Of a stretch of DNA of 64,000 bases, positions 33,201 through 43,957 are shown in pieces. Location: NCBI GenBank assembly GCA_030248215.1, contig JASANG010001227.1, forward strand, positions 248,001-312,000, read 5' to 3'. The position numbers and the translations under genes are program-made. The notes beneath the pieces are model-generated. The model searched no databases, was not told the DNA's origin, and saw only the letters and a list, made by a program, of their open reading frames with translations. The stretch comes from Enoplolaimus lenunculus. Lineage: Eukaryota > Nematoda > Enoplea > Enoplida > Thoracostomopsidae. Each line of letters begins with the position of its first letter. The first letter of the stretch is position 1.

Positions 33201-36200
33201 CCAGGATAAAGGCCGGCCTACTAAATCTCTAAACCTAATTCTTTTGTATTCCCACAGAGGCTAACCAACCGTCTCCTCCAGTCTCGTTCTTCCCACAGAG
33301 GCTAACCAACCGTCTCCTCCAGTCTCGTTCTTCCCACAGAGGCTAACCAACCGTCTCCTCCAGTCTCGTTCTCCTAGAGGCTAACCAACCGTCTCCTCCA
33401 GTCTCGTTCTTCCCACAGAGGCTAACCAACCGTCTCCTCCAGTCTCGTTCTCCTAGAGGCTAACCAACCGTCTGTCAGTCTACCAGAAGCTAACCGTCTG
33501 TCAGTCTACCAGAAGCTAACCGTCTGTCAGTCTACCAGAAGCTAACCGTCTGTCAGTCTACCAGAAGCTAACCGTCTGTCAGTCTACCAGAAGCTAACCG
33601 TCTGTCAGTCTACCAGAAGCTAACCGTCTGTCAGTCTACCAGAAGCTAACCGTCTGTCAGTCTACCAGAAGCTAACCGTCTCCCAGACGCGTGTTCTTCC
33701 TGTCTCCCAGAGGCTAACCGCGTCTTCTCCAATCTCGTTCTCCCAGAAGCTAATCGTCTCCAGTCTCGTGTTCTTTGAGCAACACTTACCGCATCCGAGT
33801 TCATCGCTTCCGTCTCCACAATCGTTGTCTTCATCGCATGTATACTCACTGTCGACGCAGTTATCGTTGCCACAAGTGAATTGGTTGCGGTTGCATCTCG
33901 ACGGTGGTCGAGTTGGGCTATCTGAAACCCCATAACTTTAGAAATGATGGCGTTACACTTCATGGCAATGATCACGAACGGATCCCTTTGAGCTTATGCT
34001 TATACTACGGTTACGGCCGTGTTCTTAACATTGGCCCGTTCTCTAACGTTTTTCGAAGTTGAATGATTTCCTGCGGATATCTGAATGATTTCCTGCGGAT
34101 ATCTGAATGATTTCCTGCGGATATCTGAATGGTTTCCTGCGGATATCGAAAAGTTTTCTAAAGGCCAAAAATGACAACCAACATGGGTTGTTAGACTCTG
34201 CCCTGTCTGAAATGTAGTTCCGAGAATTCTGTGTGGTTTTCTAAGCATTTTAGATTTCCTAGCAAATACAGTGAGAAATTATCTACCGGAACCAGTAGCG
34301 CAGCCCCAGTTAACCTTAGCCTCGACAAGAACCAAATCCCCACGAGCAGCATTTTATTTACCTCGACATCCGGTTTCATCTGATCCGTCTGTACAGTCGC
34401 GCGTACCATCATCACACACGTTATCACGTATTATGCATCGGTCGTTGTCACAGCGATACTCGTTCAATCCGCAACTGCCTGAAAAAATACCGTCTAAAAA
34501 CAAGTTTGATTTTTAATATTTTAAAATTTTAATTTTTAAAAATTTTAAATTTTAAATTTTTAAAAAATTTTTAAATTTTTGAAAAATTTAAAAATTTTTT
34601 AAAAATTTAATTTTTAAAAACTTTAAGTTCCACCCTTAAGGTTGCCGGAAACTACATTCTTCGTCCGCTGCACCTGCCCTTGGAACTTGTCTTACCCAGT
34701 AATGAATCTCGGCTACGCTGTGGCTTACCGGTTGCTTTTGCCAATCAATGCCTTGGTTGTGTATCAGGCTAAACGCAGTCCTGTCTCCCAACAACACTCA
34801 CCGCAACCAGATTCGTCGCTTCCATCTCCACAGTCGTTGTCGTAATCGCAAACCCAATTTGAATTGATGCAGTTGCCGTTGTTGCATCGAAACTGTTCAT
34901 GACCACAACTGTCTTAAAATAACCACATTATGAAAACAGCCTTTTCGGCGGCCCTTATAAAGATCAGGACTGAGGCCAAAACATACGCCTAATCTTGGAC
35001 CTGAACATTGTGAGCCTCCTATACACTGAGAGAGATAAGTTAGTCCAAAATCAAATTTAGAGAACTGCGAAACCAAGTAGATGCTTTTTTTGGTATTTAC
35101 ATGCCTGCTGTCATTCCCTTGTCACTCAGCTCGTACCGCATCCGGTTTCATCGCTTCCGTCTCCACAATCGTTGTCAGTGTCGCATCGGTATCGACCGTT
35201 GATACAGTTGTCATTGTCGCACCGGAATTCGCCTTGTTCACATCCGCCAGTCCCGCTGGTATCGTCTGAAACAAAAATTTCGAATTGAATCCAAAGCCTT
35301 AATCCCCAATCCATTTCAAGCGGGGTTCAAGTGGTCATAAAGCGCAACAGAACCAAGTTGAATATTTGTTTGTCGCTAAATTTGACTTCGTAGAACGACA
35401 AAATGGGGTCCATTAACGGTTCATCGGGTCTTAACTGAGCCACCCAGAATTCCAAAGTTTGCCGTAATGAATAAATTTTGATTAATGAGGATTGTTTCGC
35501 TCATTGGCTTACAACCAGTTGCTAAAACTGAGATTTGATTAATGAGGATTGTTTCGCTCATTGGCTTACAACCAGTTGCTAAAACTGAGATTTCAACTTT
35601 CAAAAATATACAATTTCACTGTGTCAATTAATCAATTCAGACGGAAAGATAGTTGACTCACTCTGAGTTGAGTTAGTGTTCGCTCTGAGTTGGCTTGCGG
35701 GAAAGTTTAATTAAATCAGTGTGAGTTGTATCAACAGATCTCAGACAGTGATCTAACTACGTTGAAATCAAGTCACAGCAATTTACAGTGAAGGTCAACA
35801 GCGCCAGAAATATAATGTAACCCGTACTTCTTACGCTGTCCGTTCTCCAAGCTTAGCATGGAAAAAGGGACATTTAGCAGGGAACATAAACCAAATTCCT
35901 CACCGCATCCGGTTTCATCACTTCCGTCCCTGCATTGTCTTTGGCCGTCGCAAATTCGCGTATCCGAAATGCAATCGTCATCGTCGCAACGGTACTGATG
36001 CAGAGAACAACTTCCTGGAGCGATTTTTCAAAAATTTACTTAAAAATTTTAATACCCTCATGTCTTGATTCCAAGCCTAAACGTAAATGTTAAAGCGTAA
36101 TATGAAGTTCGAGCCCAAAATGCCGGCCATTAAAGTTGGTCCAAAATTTGGCCCATATTGAGTCGTAACAGTAGATTAAGCGTATTCCTAAACATAAGCC

Positions 36201-39105
36201 TACGCGTTTCAAAAGCGGGAATTATTCCTAAGCTTAAAGCCTAAGCCTATAATCGTAAGCAAAAAATGTAATCTAGAATGTAAGCCTACTTTTTTCAGAC
36301 CCACCAGAAACCGGGATGGCTTTAAAAGTAACATGGGCCCAAAACCAACAAATATTATTTTCAAAACTGTTAGTCGGAATCAATAAAAGACAGTCGACCA
36401 AATCGACAGTCGACCCAAACCCAACTTGGTGTTCGTCGACTTATCGACAGTCGACCCAAACCCAACTTGGTGTTCGTCGACTTATCGACGGTCGACCAAA
36501 CCCACCTTGGGGCTCGTCGACCTATCGACAGTCGACCCAAACCCACCTTGGGGCTCGTCGACCTATCGACAGTCGACCCAAACCCAACTTGGGGCTCGTC
36601 GACCTATCGACAGTCGACCCAAACCCAACTTGGGGCTCGTCGACCTATCGACAGTCGACCCAAACCCAACTTGGGGCTCGTCGACCTATCGACAGTCGAC
36701 CCAAACCCAACTTGGGGCTCGTCGACCTATCGACAGTCGACCCAAACCCAACTTGGGGCTCGTCGACCTATCGACAGTCGACCCAAACCCACCTTGGGGC
36801 TCGTCGACCTATCGACAGTCGACCCAAACCCAACTTGGGGCTCGTCGACATATCGACAGTCGACCCAAACCCAACTTGGGGCTCGTCGACCTATCGACAG
36901 TCGACCCAAACCCACCTTGGGGCTCGTCGACCTATCGACAGTCGACCCAAACCCAACTTGGGGCTCGTCGACCTATCGACAGTCGACCCAAACCCAACTT
37001 GGGGCTCGTCGACCTATCGACAGTCGACCCAAACCCAACTTACCACAGCCAACTTCGTCGCTGCCATCTCCACAGTCGTTGTCTTTGTCGCAAACCCAAT
37101 GCTGGTTTATGCAGTTGCCGTGGTCACAACGAAATTCCGAACGACTGCAAGTACCTTAAAATCCCAAACTTAGAAGGCCTATAGTATTTCCATCTTTACA
37201 AATGGCAAGGCAACGGATTAAACACATCCGCGTTCAGAAAATTCATTCTCGTTTGGCACACCCCGTAGTTGGATACGGCGTAGATTCCCTGGTTTGAAAA
37301 CCCAATTCTTCCCAAGTCCCAAGCCTGAATTTCCCAACCTCTTAGTCCCGTTTACGGTTTGCCCATCAAACTCGATGTCCAGTTTTCAGTCCAGCGTCGT
37401 GCCTTTCGGTGGGCAAACCACTACAATTTACACGGTGGGGCGTCGAGGTCCTGAGTACATGGACCCTTCCCCTTTATCTGAAATTAAGCCAAACGTTGAA
37501 GTTGAATTTAGAATTTTCAACTTAACCACAGTTGAGGTTAATCACCGGGTTAACTCAGCGATGGTGTGGCTAGAAATTTAGGTAATTCGTCGTTTGAACA
37601 AGTGGCTTATGTTTTGCTTGGTTTAGGCTTAGGAATATGCTCATTCTTACGCTTAGGCTTAGGTTGACGCTTAGGCTTAGAAATATGCTCCAAACTTAGC
37701 CACAGTTGAGGTTAATCCAAACTTTCTATCACCAGGTAATGGATCGTTTAACCCAGCGATGGTGTGGCTAGAAATTTAGGTAATTCGTCGTTTGAACCAA
37801 TGGGTCATGGTAAAGATCAGGGACGGAACGTTTTTCTGCGGGACTGCAGTAGAGTAAACTTTTGGTTTAGGCTTAAGCTTAAGAATATGCTCATTCTTAC
37901 GCTTTTAGGCTTAGGAATAAATTCCGCCCCTGTTCTTTGCATTGACCGAACCAATGAATGGTGTGGTTAAGAAATTTAGCTCATTTATCGCCTTTTTTTG
38001 TTCTGAGCCAATTTTGAGCTTCACCATTGCAAAGCTGGTTCGTCTGTTTGAAAACCTATTAATAAAACTAATTAATGCTCTATTCAGCTTAGAATAGGGT
38101 CACTAAAGCTAAAACTTACCACATCCAACTTCATCGCTTCCATCATGGCAATCGTTATCTTGATCGCATTTGTACGATTCTGGTATACACTCGCCGTCGG
38201 GACATTGGAATTGATCGTGATCGCAGTAGTACGATGATGCATGCTTTTGATCCGGATCTGAAATTAGCGGCAGGAATGATGGGTGCAGCGACCGGCAAAT
38301 ATCAACCCCGTATTTAAATATTAACCCCGTGTCCCAAAAAGTATCCCCTGTCCAAGTATTTTTATATTACGACTATGTGCTTACCCCCTGCGGGCACCTA
38401 TGAGACCGATTCTTAACCTTAAGCTTTGGCTAAAATTTACGTAAAGTTTAAGAAGCTTAGGACTACTGGAAGACTCAAACACGAGACATTTTAAACACAT
38501 GAATATTTTTAAAAGATCCTAAAATTCCGCCTATTGCCAGATCAGCCGTATGTTTCGAAGATGGAACTGTTCTAAACAGGCTATGAGCAATCAACCCGAA
38601 AATTTTTCACACATTAAACCAGCAAAATATCACCTTGGACAAGATGCGAATACACGAAACTTTCTTATTTTTGACTAATAACTTTACTTCGGACCCCCTT
38701 AATTAAAGACAACCAATACTTCAATCTTAAGCGTTTATCGTTGCGAACTTGGTTGCCATATTCCGGTAGTATCGTTCAAGGTTTCGCCCTGACATTTACA
38801 ATTCCCCCAAGTCAAAATATTTCACCTGAAACTGCAGCCATCGACATTCCGGAGCTTTGATCCATTCTGTCTCGGCACAAAATATGCTAGGACACGGAAG
38901 TGATTGGATAAACGAATTATGGTCTACAGAACGTTGTGAATTGAACCAATCAGAAAATGCACGTCTACGGAATATTGTGAAATTAGCCAATCAGAAAATG
39001 CAATCGCAATTACCATCACTTACGTCGAGACCCATCACGGTCGATCCCATCGGACGACGCACATAAAAACAGGTAAGCAACAAAGCTAATATAAACCAAC
39101 AACAT
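30231..39105 (-). CDS. secreted protein with eleven LDL-receptor class A repeats (12 exons)
   Basis: Exons in order: 39105-39024, 38257-38120, 37154-37044, 36014-35904, 35265-35137, 34912-34802, 34478-34362, 33921-33790, 33158-33048, 31767-31651, 31403-31290, 30373-30231. Every intron is GT-AG and phase 1, giving 471 residues. Exon 1 is a signal peptide ([20 protein letters not shown]). Each later exon encodes one LDLa module of six cysteines, most with the calcium-binding pattern CDxDNDCxDGSDE, e.g. [16 protein letters not shown]. The module at 31651-31767 ([16 protein letters not shown]) is the most divergent. A stop follows the last module ([13 protein letters not shown]), with no membrane segment seen, so a secreted ligand-binding protein is inferred. 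LDLa modules bind lipoproteins and other ligands through calcium-held acidic loops. One-module-per-exon with phase-1 borders is typical of this family. The final exon could be longer if a further splice is used. Confidence 0.88.
30590..30720 (+). mobile_element. dispersed repeat (GTAACCGAATAACAAGG family)
   Basis: AGTCCGTAACCGAATAACAA, then GGGGTACGCTCTGGAGAGGC and CCCCCTCTTATTCGGGTC, match 44610-44700 in the same orientation and 20895-20945 inverted. Confidence 0.55.
30720..31289. other. intron sequence of the LDLa gene
   Basis: Contains GAGGTGGGTACCCC / GAGGTGGGTATAAC repeats and a TGGGATGTGGGATGTGGG short array near 31170. No other element was recognised. Confidence 0.4.
31490..31650. repeat. 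short degenerate tandem repeat (TTCCCACGGTTCCC...)
   Basis: About six diverged units of 25-30 bp with CGTTCCCACGGTTCTC, TTCCCAAGGTTCCCATTTCG and AATTCCCACGGTTCCCATTT. It directly abuts the splice donor of the LDLa exon 31651-31767. Confidence 0.8.
31797..32097. repeat. 33-bp minisatellite in LDLa gene intron
   Basis: Nine near-identical units of CTCAGCCTCAGGATCGTAGC plus CTGGGAGGCGACG/A. It starts about 30 bp upstream (in gene orientation) of the exon at 31651-31767. Because 33 is a multiple of 3, long open frames run through it; they are not genes. Confidence 0.95.
32236..32805. repeat. 64-bp minisatellite in LDLa gene intron
   Basis: About nine units of GCAGGCCACTATTTACCGGT AATTAAACGGCTACTATTTA plus CCCTTTGGCTTAAACAGCCC TTAA, nearly identical, one of them shortened near 32655. 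A hAT-type MITE is inserted in its last unit. Confidence 0.95.
32806..32964. mobile_element. 159-bp hAT-type MITE, exact 8-bp target duplication
   Basis: It begins CAGTGGCGGATCCAGGTTCT and ends CATGGATCCGCTATTG. CCCTTAAG flanks it on both sides (32798-32805, 32965-32972). The target lies in the 64-bp minisatellite. CAGTGGCGGATCC ends are widespread in animal hAT-derived MITEs. Confidence 0.9.
33251..33475. repeat. 41-bp minisatellite in LDLa gene intron
   Basis: Five to six units of CCCACAGAGGCTAACCAACC GTCTCCTCCAGTCTCGTTCT; two units have TCCTAGAGG in place of TCCCACAGAGG. It passes directly into the 26-bp array that follows, and both share GCTAACC and CAGTCT, so one probably arose from the other. 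Confidence 0.9.
33470..33690. repeat. 26-bp minisatellite in LDLa gene intron
   Basis: About eight units of GCTAACCGTCTGTCAGTCTA CCAGAA, nearly identical. Confidence 0.95.
34003..34036. mobile_element. right end of a GGCCCATG-type element
   Basis: Only TTATACTACGGTTACGGCC followed by GTGTTCTTAACATTGGCCC remains. Confidence 0.45.
34060..34150. repeat. 22-bp tandem repeat in LDLa gene intron
   Basis: Four units of TTTCCTGCGGATATCTGAAT GA, the last slightly changed. Confidence 0.9.
34500..34625. repeat. A/T simple tract in LDLa gene intron
   Basis: TTTTAAATTTTT and complementary blocks form an imperfect AT-only palindrome of about 110 bp. Confidence 0.8.
35473..35592. repeat. 57-bp direct duplication in LDLa gene intron
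   Basis: Two adjacent copies of a unit containing TTTGATTAATGAGGATTGTT and CATTGGCTTACAACCAGTTG. Confidence 0.9.
35612..35792. mobile_element. GAGTTGA-rich palindromic MITE (diverged)
   Basis: ATTTCACTGTGTCAATTAAT at the left and GCAATTTACAGTGAAGG at the right, with CTCTGAGTTGAGTTAGTG inside. Confidence 0.6.
36150..36342. mobile_element. GGCCCATGTTACTTT-type element with CCTAAG tract
   Basis: Left GGCCCATATTGAGTCGTAAC (shortened end), right GGGATGGCTTTAAAAGTAAC ATGGGCCC. The interior has GCGTATTCCTAAACATAAGC and AAAATGTAATCTAGAATGTA. Confidence 0.75.
36391..37042. repeat. 41-bp minisatellite abutting an LDLa splice donor
   Basis: About sixteen units of TCGACAGTCGACCCAAACCC AACTTGGGGCTCGTCGACCTA. 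On the plus strand the last unit reads CCCAAACCCAACTT and then TACC, which is the minus-strand donor GTAAG of exon 37154-37044. So the first intronic bases after the exon belong to the array. The long frames through it are repeat artefacts. Confidence 0.95.
37610..37955. mobile_element. GGCCCATGTAAAGATC-type copies with an internal duplication
   Basis: GTCATGGTAAAGATCAGGGA (37805) to CTGTTCTTTGCATTGACC (37948) forms one small copy. Upstream, CTTAGGAATATGCTCATTCT with CTTAGGCTTAGG (37620-37690) is a second fragment. A segment with CAGCGATGGTGTGGCTAGAA and TTTAGGTAATTCGTCGTTTG occurs twice (37557, 37757). Confidence 0.6.
38826..38923 (-). other. exon-like stretch in first intron of the LDLa gene
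   Basis: The minus strand shows an acceptor-like ACGTTCTGTAG and donor-like TTTCAG|GTGAAA around an open stretch with [20 protein letters not shown]. Including it would break the phase into the next LDLa exon, while exon 1 joins that exon directly in phase. An alternative exon with a missing partner is possible but unsupported. Confidence 0.15.
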
Positions 39106-39723
39106 TTTTCCAGCGAAGGATTTCATAAACTAACTTCTGAACTGTAGCAGCTGTTCATCTTAAATATTGCACCGAGTACTTAATTTGCATATGTAAAATA
39201 TATATAACCAGGTTTCAGAAGCTTTTGGCTTAAACCATTAAACAATTTATAAATCTAAACTTTACGAATCGAGTAAACTGTGAAGCTGGAATGCTTGTAG
39301 GAAGTTTTAAAAGTACCGTAGCGATTCGAATAAAAGGGCTGTAATACTTAAGAAGGGACATCGGACCGGTTTGAGGGGCCAGCCTATCCAAACGCCGACC
39401 CTGATGTGTACACTAAAGTACTCAAATACAACGTGCGGTGTATTATATGCACATCAAGTAAATGATTACATAAACGCATAATACTTCGGCAGTGAGGCTT
39501 TATTTTCACTGTCGAGAAATATTTTAATTGCTTGACTGTCGCTTCCTTTTAGATTAAAGTTTAAGTCCGTTGTCGACCCGACATGCAGTAGCTGGGTCTA
39601 ACAATTTTTGAAAGAGCATGAAAACATTTCACCATAACTTGCAAGCGTGGGTAAAGCTTATTTGGGACCAAAGGAGTTAAACTTTATCTAGAATGATCAG
39701 TCCGTTGGTCGTTTTTGGCTACT
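39106..39723. other. intergenic stretch upstream of the LDLa gene
   Basis: Presumed promoter side of the LDLa gene. No motif, gene or repeat family was identified. Confidence 0.35.
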
Positions 39724-39731
39724 GGACAGAT

Positions 39732-39895
39732 GCCCAATGTTACTTTAAGGGGCGTAACAGTAGATTAAGCGTATTCCTAAGCCTAAGCCTAAGCCTAAGC
39801 CTAAAGCCTAAGCAAAAAATGTAATCTAGAATCTAAACTGACTGTTTTTATAGACCCACCAGAAACCTGGACGCCCCTTAAAAGTAACATGGGCC
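39732..39895. mobile_element. GGCCCATGTTACTTT-type element, exact 8-bp target duplication
   Basis: Left GCCCAATGTTACTTTAAGGG, right inverted GGCCCATGTTACTTTTAAGG. GGACAGAT flanks it on both sides (39724-39731, 39896-39903). The interior is CCTAAGCCTAAGCCTAAGCC followed by AAAAAATGTAATCTAGAATC. Confidence 0.92.
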
Positions 39896-40084
39896 GGACA
39901 GATTTAATTTTAAGGCTAAAAAATCACACAAACAGTTTATAAGCCAGGATCAATTTGTTAAAGAAGCAAATTTAACAATTGCTGTCGACTTGTGAAGCAT
40001 AAATTCCGTATACTTTAAAAAGCAAATCCAAAACTGACTCAGGGTAAATATATAGGTTAATACAGAAGCAACCTGCTAAAATTG

Positions 40085-40146
40085 GCCCATGTAAAGATCA
40101 GGGGCGGAATGGTTTTCTGTAGGACAAGAAAAGAGTAAGCAAATTT
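40085..40146. mobile_element. left end of a GGCCCATGTAAAGATC-type element
   Basis: GGCCCATGTAAAGATCAGGG, then GGACAAGAAAAGAGTAAGC. The rest is missing; the sequence changes at about 40147. Confidence 0.7.
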
Positions 40147-40149
40147 TTT

Positions 40150-40760
40150 TGCTTCCGTCCGGCTATGTCATTTGCGGCTATGGCATTAGTGACATATCCG
40201 TTGTCCGGACTAATTAACTAGCTTTCCTGAATGTTCTAATTAGTCTTTAGTTATCACGACAGGATTCAGGAAGTAACTGGTTTTCCTCTTAATAGAGGAA
40301 AATCATGTGATACAATTAAAGAGGAATTAAACCAGTTTAATCCGGGTTTTGATGAAGAATTGAGAATATTAAAACTGGATAAACCAGCTTTTCGAAGTTT
40401 ATTTAAACTGTTTGTTTCTTATTTTGTAGTTCAGTTTGGGTTCTGATAAGTTGCAAGATGCAGATAATATTCAGAATGTTTTCGCTAGAATTAGACTCAA
40501 CCTTCGTAGTCGTCTAATTCTTAGTTTAGTCTCTGTTTAAGCATTGCTTTACTTGTGTTCTCTTTACTTGTTTTTGTTGTTTTCGTAGTATTTCCTTGTT
40601 CTTCGATTCCGTATTACTTAATTTCTTATCTTTAAAGAATTAATAAAGTTTTAACTGGACTTCAGTACTGAAAGCAGCGAGTTCGACGGGCTTCATCGTA
40701 CAAACTCAGAGGTCGAGCCTGCAGACTCGACCAGTAAGGGATACTGACAATTTTGGACGT
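40150..40760. other. possible solo LTR-like relic
   Basis: The stretch has a TGTC-type left edge, an AATTAATAAAGTTTTAACTG polyadenylation-like segment near 40637 and a TACTGACA right edge, as a solo LTR would. No flanking duplication was confirmed, and no internal region is present. Confidence 0.2.
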
Positions 40761-40839
40761 TTGCCTGTGAATTGTAAAAGTGTGAAATGTTCTGTTATTG
40801 TTTCGTTCCTAAATTAATGTCTCGACGAATTATCAATTA

Positions 40840-40966
40840 GGCTCTATGTTACTTTTAGGGCAGTCTCGGTTTCTGGTGGGACTGTAAAAGAGTAGGCTTA
40901 GATTCTAGACTATATTCATTTGCTTAGGCTTACAAATACGTTCTATGTCTAAAAGTAACATTGGCC
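40840..40966. mobile_element. GGCCCATGTTACTTT-type element, short
   Basis: Left GGCTCTATGTTACTTTTAGG, right inverted GGCCAATGTTACTTTTAGAC. It has the GAGTAGGCTTAGATTCTAGA motif but very few hexamers. Confidence 0.75.
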
Positions 40967-41106
40967 ATCATTTCTATATACATCCGTTTGTATACACTTT
41001 GTTTACACCAAAACGACAGCATCTCAAAGTTTCTTGAACATCAAGCCTGCCTTTTGTACGCATTCCCTACATGAGCGTTTAGGTTTAGGTTCAGGGTTAG
41101 ATTAAT

Positions 41107-41259
41107 GGCTAATGTAAATAACAGGAGCGGAACAGTGTTATAAGCATATTCCTAAGCCTAAGCCTAAGCCTAAGCCAAGTAAAAAATTAGTCCAAAGCTT
41201 AAGCTTACTCTTTTCTAGTCCGACAGAACAACGTTACGCCCCTGATCTTTACATTCGCC
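41107..41259. mobile_element. GGCCCATGTAAAGATC-type element
   Basis: Left GGCTAATGTAAATAACAGGA, right inverted GGCGAATGTAAAGATCAGGG, with CCTAAGCCTAAGCCTAAGCC between. Confidence 0.75.
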
Positions 41260-41659
41260 GATTTTGGTTAGAAAATGGCTGACCTAAAGCAAAGTCTAAT
41301 CCTTTGACTAAGACTTTGTCTAAGCGTTACTATAAAATATGAGGAAAATCGTACAAGCATGGGCCAAATTTTCAAGTTTGCCAAATTTCAATATCAAACA
41401 TTTTTAAACCTTGCGCCACTGAGAAGACTGTGTTCAGTAGTAAAGTTTTGCTTAGGTTATCCTACAGGGTGTAACCAATATCCGTTTCCGTTTCCGGTAA
41501 AAATCGATGTCCGTTTCCGTCCTTTTTACCGTTCGTCTGCGCCCTATTATTTCAATCGTTTCAATGGTGGTTCCAACTCATATTCAGACGGCTTTATTCG
41601 AGAGTGTCTACTCGTATCATATACAGCTTAACCTAGAAAAATCGTTTTAATAAATTTGA

Positions 41660-41805
41660 CCTATGCATGGAACAGGGCCGTAACAGTGGTATAAGCATAT
41701 AGCAGCCTAAAAGGCCAAGCCTTACCCAAAACAATACTCTAACGCTTGCAATATTGCAGTGCTGTAGAAAAACGTTCCGCCCCTGATCTTTACATGAGCC
41801 GTAAC
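41660..41805. mobile_element. GGCCCATG-type element with mixed ends
   Basis: Left GACCTATGCATGGAACAGGG is of the TATAGAACAGG subtype; right, inverted, GGCTCATGTAAAGATCAGGG is of the AAAGATC subtype. Confidence 0.65.
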
Positions 41806-41903
41806 TTTGAATGTTTCTTTGTAAAACGCATCAGTTTTTGCTACCTTAAGGTAATATTCCTCGTTTTCAAACGGTACCTTATATTTGAAATGTATACAAT
41901 TAG

Positions 41904-42167
41904 CCCTTTCTCAAATGAATATTTTCTATTTCCCCTGAGACCTACTTTTATGCTAGGATTCGAACTCCAGTGACTGGAGTGGGAGGCGTATACCATCACC
42001 ACTCAGCTATAGGAGCTTGATGCTCTAGCCCAAGGGGCTCTCACGTCTCGTGGTGATTTAGTGCAATGTATACGTGTTGCAATTGTTAAACACGGTGCGA
42101 TATATACTATTTAACGTATATACACAGTGCGCTGAGTTGCCTACGGGCAACTCAATGTGAGAAGTGG
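41904..42167 (-). mobile_element. 264-bp TTAA-type element with tRNA-like promoter boxes
   Basis: Inverted copy of the element at 18702, the same length. Ends CCCTTTCTCAAATGAATATT and CTCAATGTGAGAAGTGG; flanks TTAG and TTAA. The B-box-like GGATTCGAACTCC and A-box-like CACCACTCAGCTATAGG appear in minus orientation. Confidence 0.75.
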
Positions 42168-42169
42168 TT

Positions 42170-42665
42170 AAAAAATTTGCGAGCTGATCATAAATAAGCG
42201 ATAGATACATCAAAATTAGTCCTAAAGTTGTCCAAGACATTCTCAAATATGCAATAGTAATGTGGCATTCTTAGTCGGACAGCACCACAATTGAACATTT
42301 TACTATCAAAATATCTGTAGACGGGCTGATGGCTGTCTCGTTGAAATGTACTTTACATCGGGAAATCTTATTTAAAATGTTTGACATTTTTGGAATCTTG
42401 AATTGTGCAGGTCGCTTGACAATTTTGTTTCTTCTTAGCATAAAACAATTTTATAAATGTAAAACTTTTAAAATTTAAGTAAAAAAAATTGAAGCATTCA
42501 GCTTTAGAGAAAATTCCCCGCACGAACGGTTTTAGAGCAGTGATTTCTCTGGTTTTGGCAATTTTGATTTTGGTATTCTCTGTCGAAGACGCTTTTTTTA
42601 TTACTTGAATATGTATAACAATAACATACAACGCGTTATAGCCAGTTTTATACCGATTACTTTTT
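42170..42665. other. gene-free stretch
   Basis: No supported gene or repeat family was recognised. Confidence 0.35.
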
Positions 42666-42670
42666 GTTAT

Positions 42671-42838
42671 CCCATGTAAAGATCCGGGGCAGAACGTTTT
42701 TCTGTGAGACTAGAAAAGAGTAAGCATAAAGCTTTAGACTCATTTTTTTGTTTGGCTTAGGCTTAGGCTTTAGGCTTAGACTGGGGCTTATAGGAATATG
42801 CTTGCAATACTGTTCCGCCCGTGTTCTTTACATTGGCC
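42671..42838. mobile_element. GGCCCATGTAAAGATC-type element
   Basis: Left CCCATGTAAAGATCCGGGGC, right inverted GGCCAATGTAAAGAACACGG, with GGCTTAGGCTTAGGCTTTAG inside. Confidence 0.75.
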
Positions 42839-42839
42839 A

Positions 42840-43250
42840 TAACATTTCTATACATCAACCACTAAGTGGAAGACGGAAAAGCGCAATGGTTAGCATTGCA
42901 ATTTGGGTATCGTCTATCGGATCGGGTTCGGCTCCCGCTGGCACCCGCGGAAGCTGTTAAAAGAGTTTTGGAATTTTTGCCTTTAAACTAAAACTTCTAT
43001 GCGATTTTTACGCGTTAGAATTATTCCAACGACAAGTTGATGGCTTGTATATTGAAATGATTTGACACAGGATACAAACAACAGGTAAAAGCGATATGTC
43101 CCTGGGTAAGATTTTGAACCAACTACAAATGTACAGTTTACAGTATTTAAGTGTTTAACATAAGATAAATCTGAATATACAATCTTGACAATGGTTTAGA
43201 CTATTTTAAGCACAATTTAGGTGAAATACTTGAAACGTTTCCTTTTGGTC
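42840..43250. other. gene-free stretch
   Basis: No supported gene or repeat family was recognised. Confidence 0.35.
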
Positions 43251-43253
43251 ATA

Positions 43254-43453
43254 CACTGCAAAAAATGACGAGTCAAATTGACACTCTCCGAAATAGGCTT
43301 TTCCTGACCATACAAACTGAGTCAAAATTCGACTGCGGTTGAGTCAAATTCGACTCAATTTGAATCAGACGGAGTCGAATTTTGACGCAGTTTGTGTAGT
43401 CAGGAAAAGCCCATTTCGGAGAGTGTTAATTTGACTCACCATTTTTTGCAGTG
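43254..43453. mobile_element. TA-flanked palindromic MITE, CACTGCAAAA family
   Basis: Ends CACTGCAAAAAATGACGAG and TTTTTTGCAGTG, arms inverse throughout. Confidence 0.8.
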
Positions 43454-43712
43454 CGTATTTCATATAAAATTATACAAAAATTATTCTGTTTTGTTTTTCT
43501 TCATTATTTTGACCCTGTTTATTAAAGCTTTGTTCATGCAGCATATACGCATCCCGTCTCCATGACCGTTTCAAGTGGCTACTTTTCATAACCAAAATTT
43601 GTGCCGAAAAATATTAATTACAAAATCACGTTTCGCAGTGTAAACATTTCACAAACATTGATTTAGGAAGACTAAAGTTAAAACGATTAAACTTCTTCTG
43701 AATCTTAGCTTA

Positions 43713-43910
43713 GGCCCATGTTACTTTTAGGACCGTCCCAATTTTTGATGGGTCTCTAAAAGAGTAGGCTTACATTGTAGACTACATTTTTTGGTTAGGT
43801 TTAGGCGTAGGCTTAGGCTTTTATAAACTCATTTTTGCAACGCTTAGGTTTAGGCTTAGGCTTAGGAATACGCTTAATCTACTGTTACGGCCTTAGAAGT
43901 AACACTGACC
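43713..43910. mobile_element. GGCCCATGTTACTTT-type element
   Basis: Left GGCCCATGTTACTTTTAGGA, right inverted GGTCAGTGTTACTTCTAAGG, with TTAGGCTTAGGCTTAGGAAT near the right. It ends about 50 bp beyond the DUF268 stop codon. Confidence 0.75.
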
Positions 43911-43957
43911 TTAAGCTTATACGAAACCTGATAAGGACATTCATATTTCGGGAGCAG

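Noticed and set aside
36316-37184. Frames of 230-285 codons ([16 protein letters not shown])
   Set aside because: 41-bp intronic minisatellite on the strand opposite to the LDLa gene; the array runs into a splice donor.
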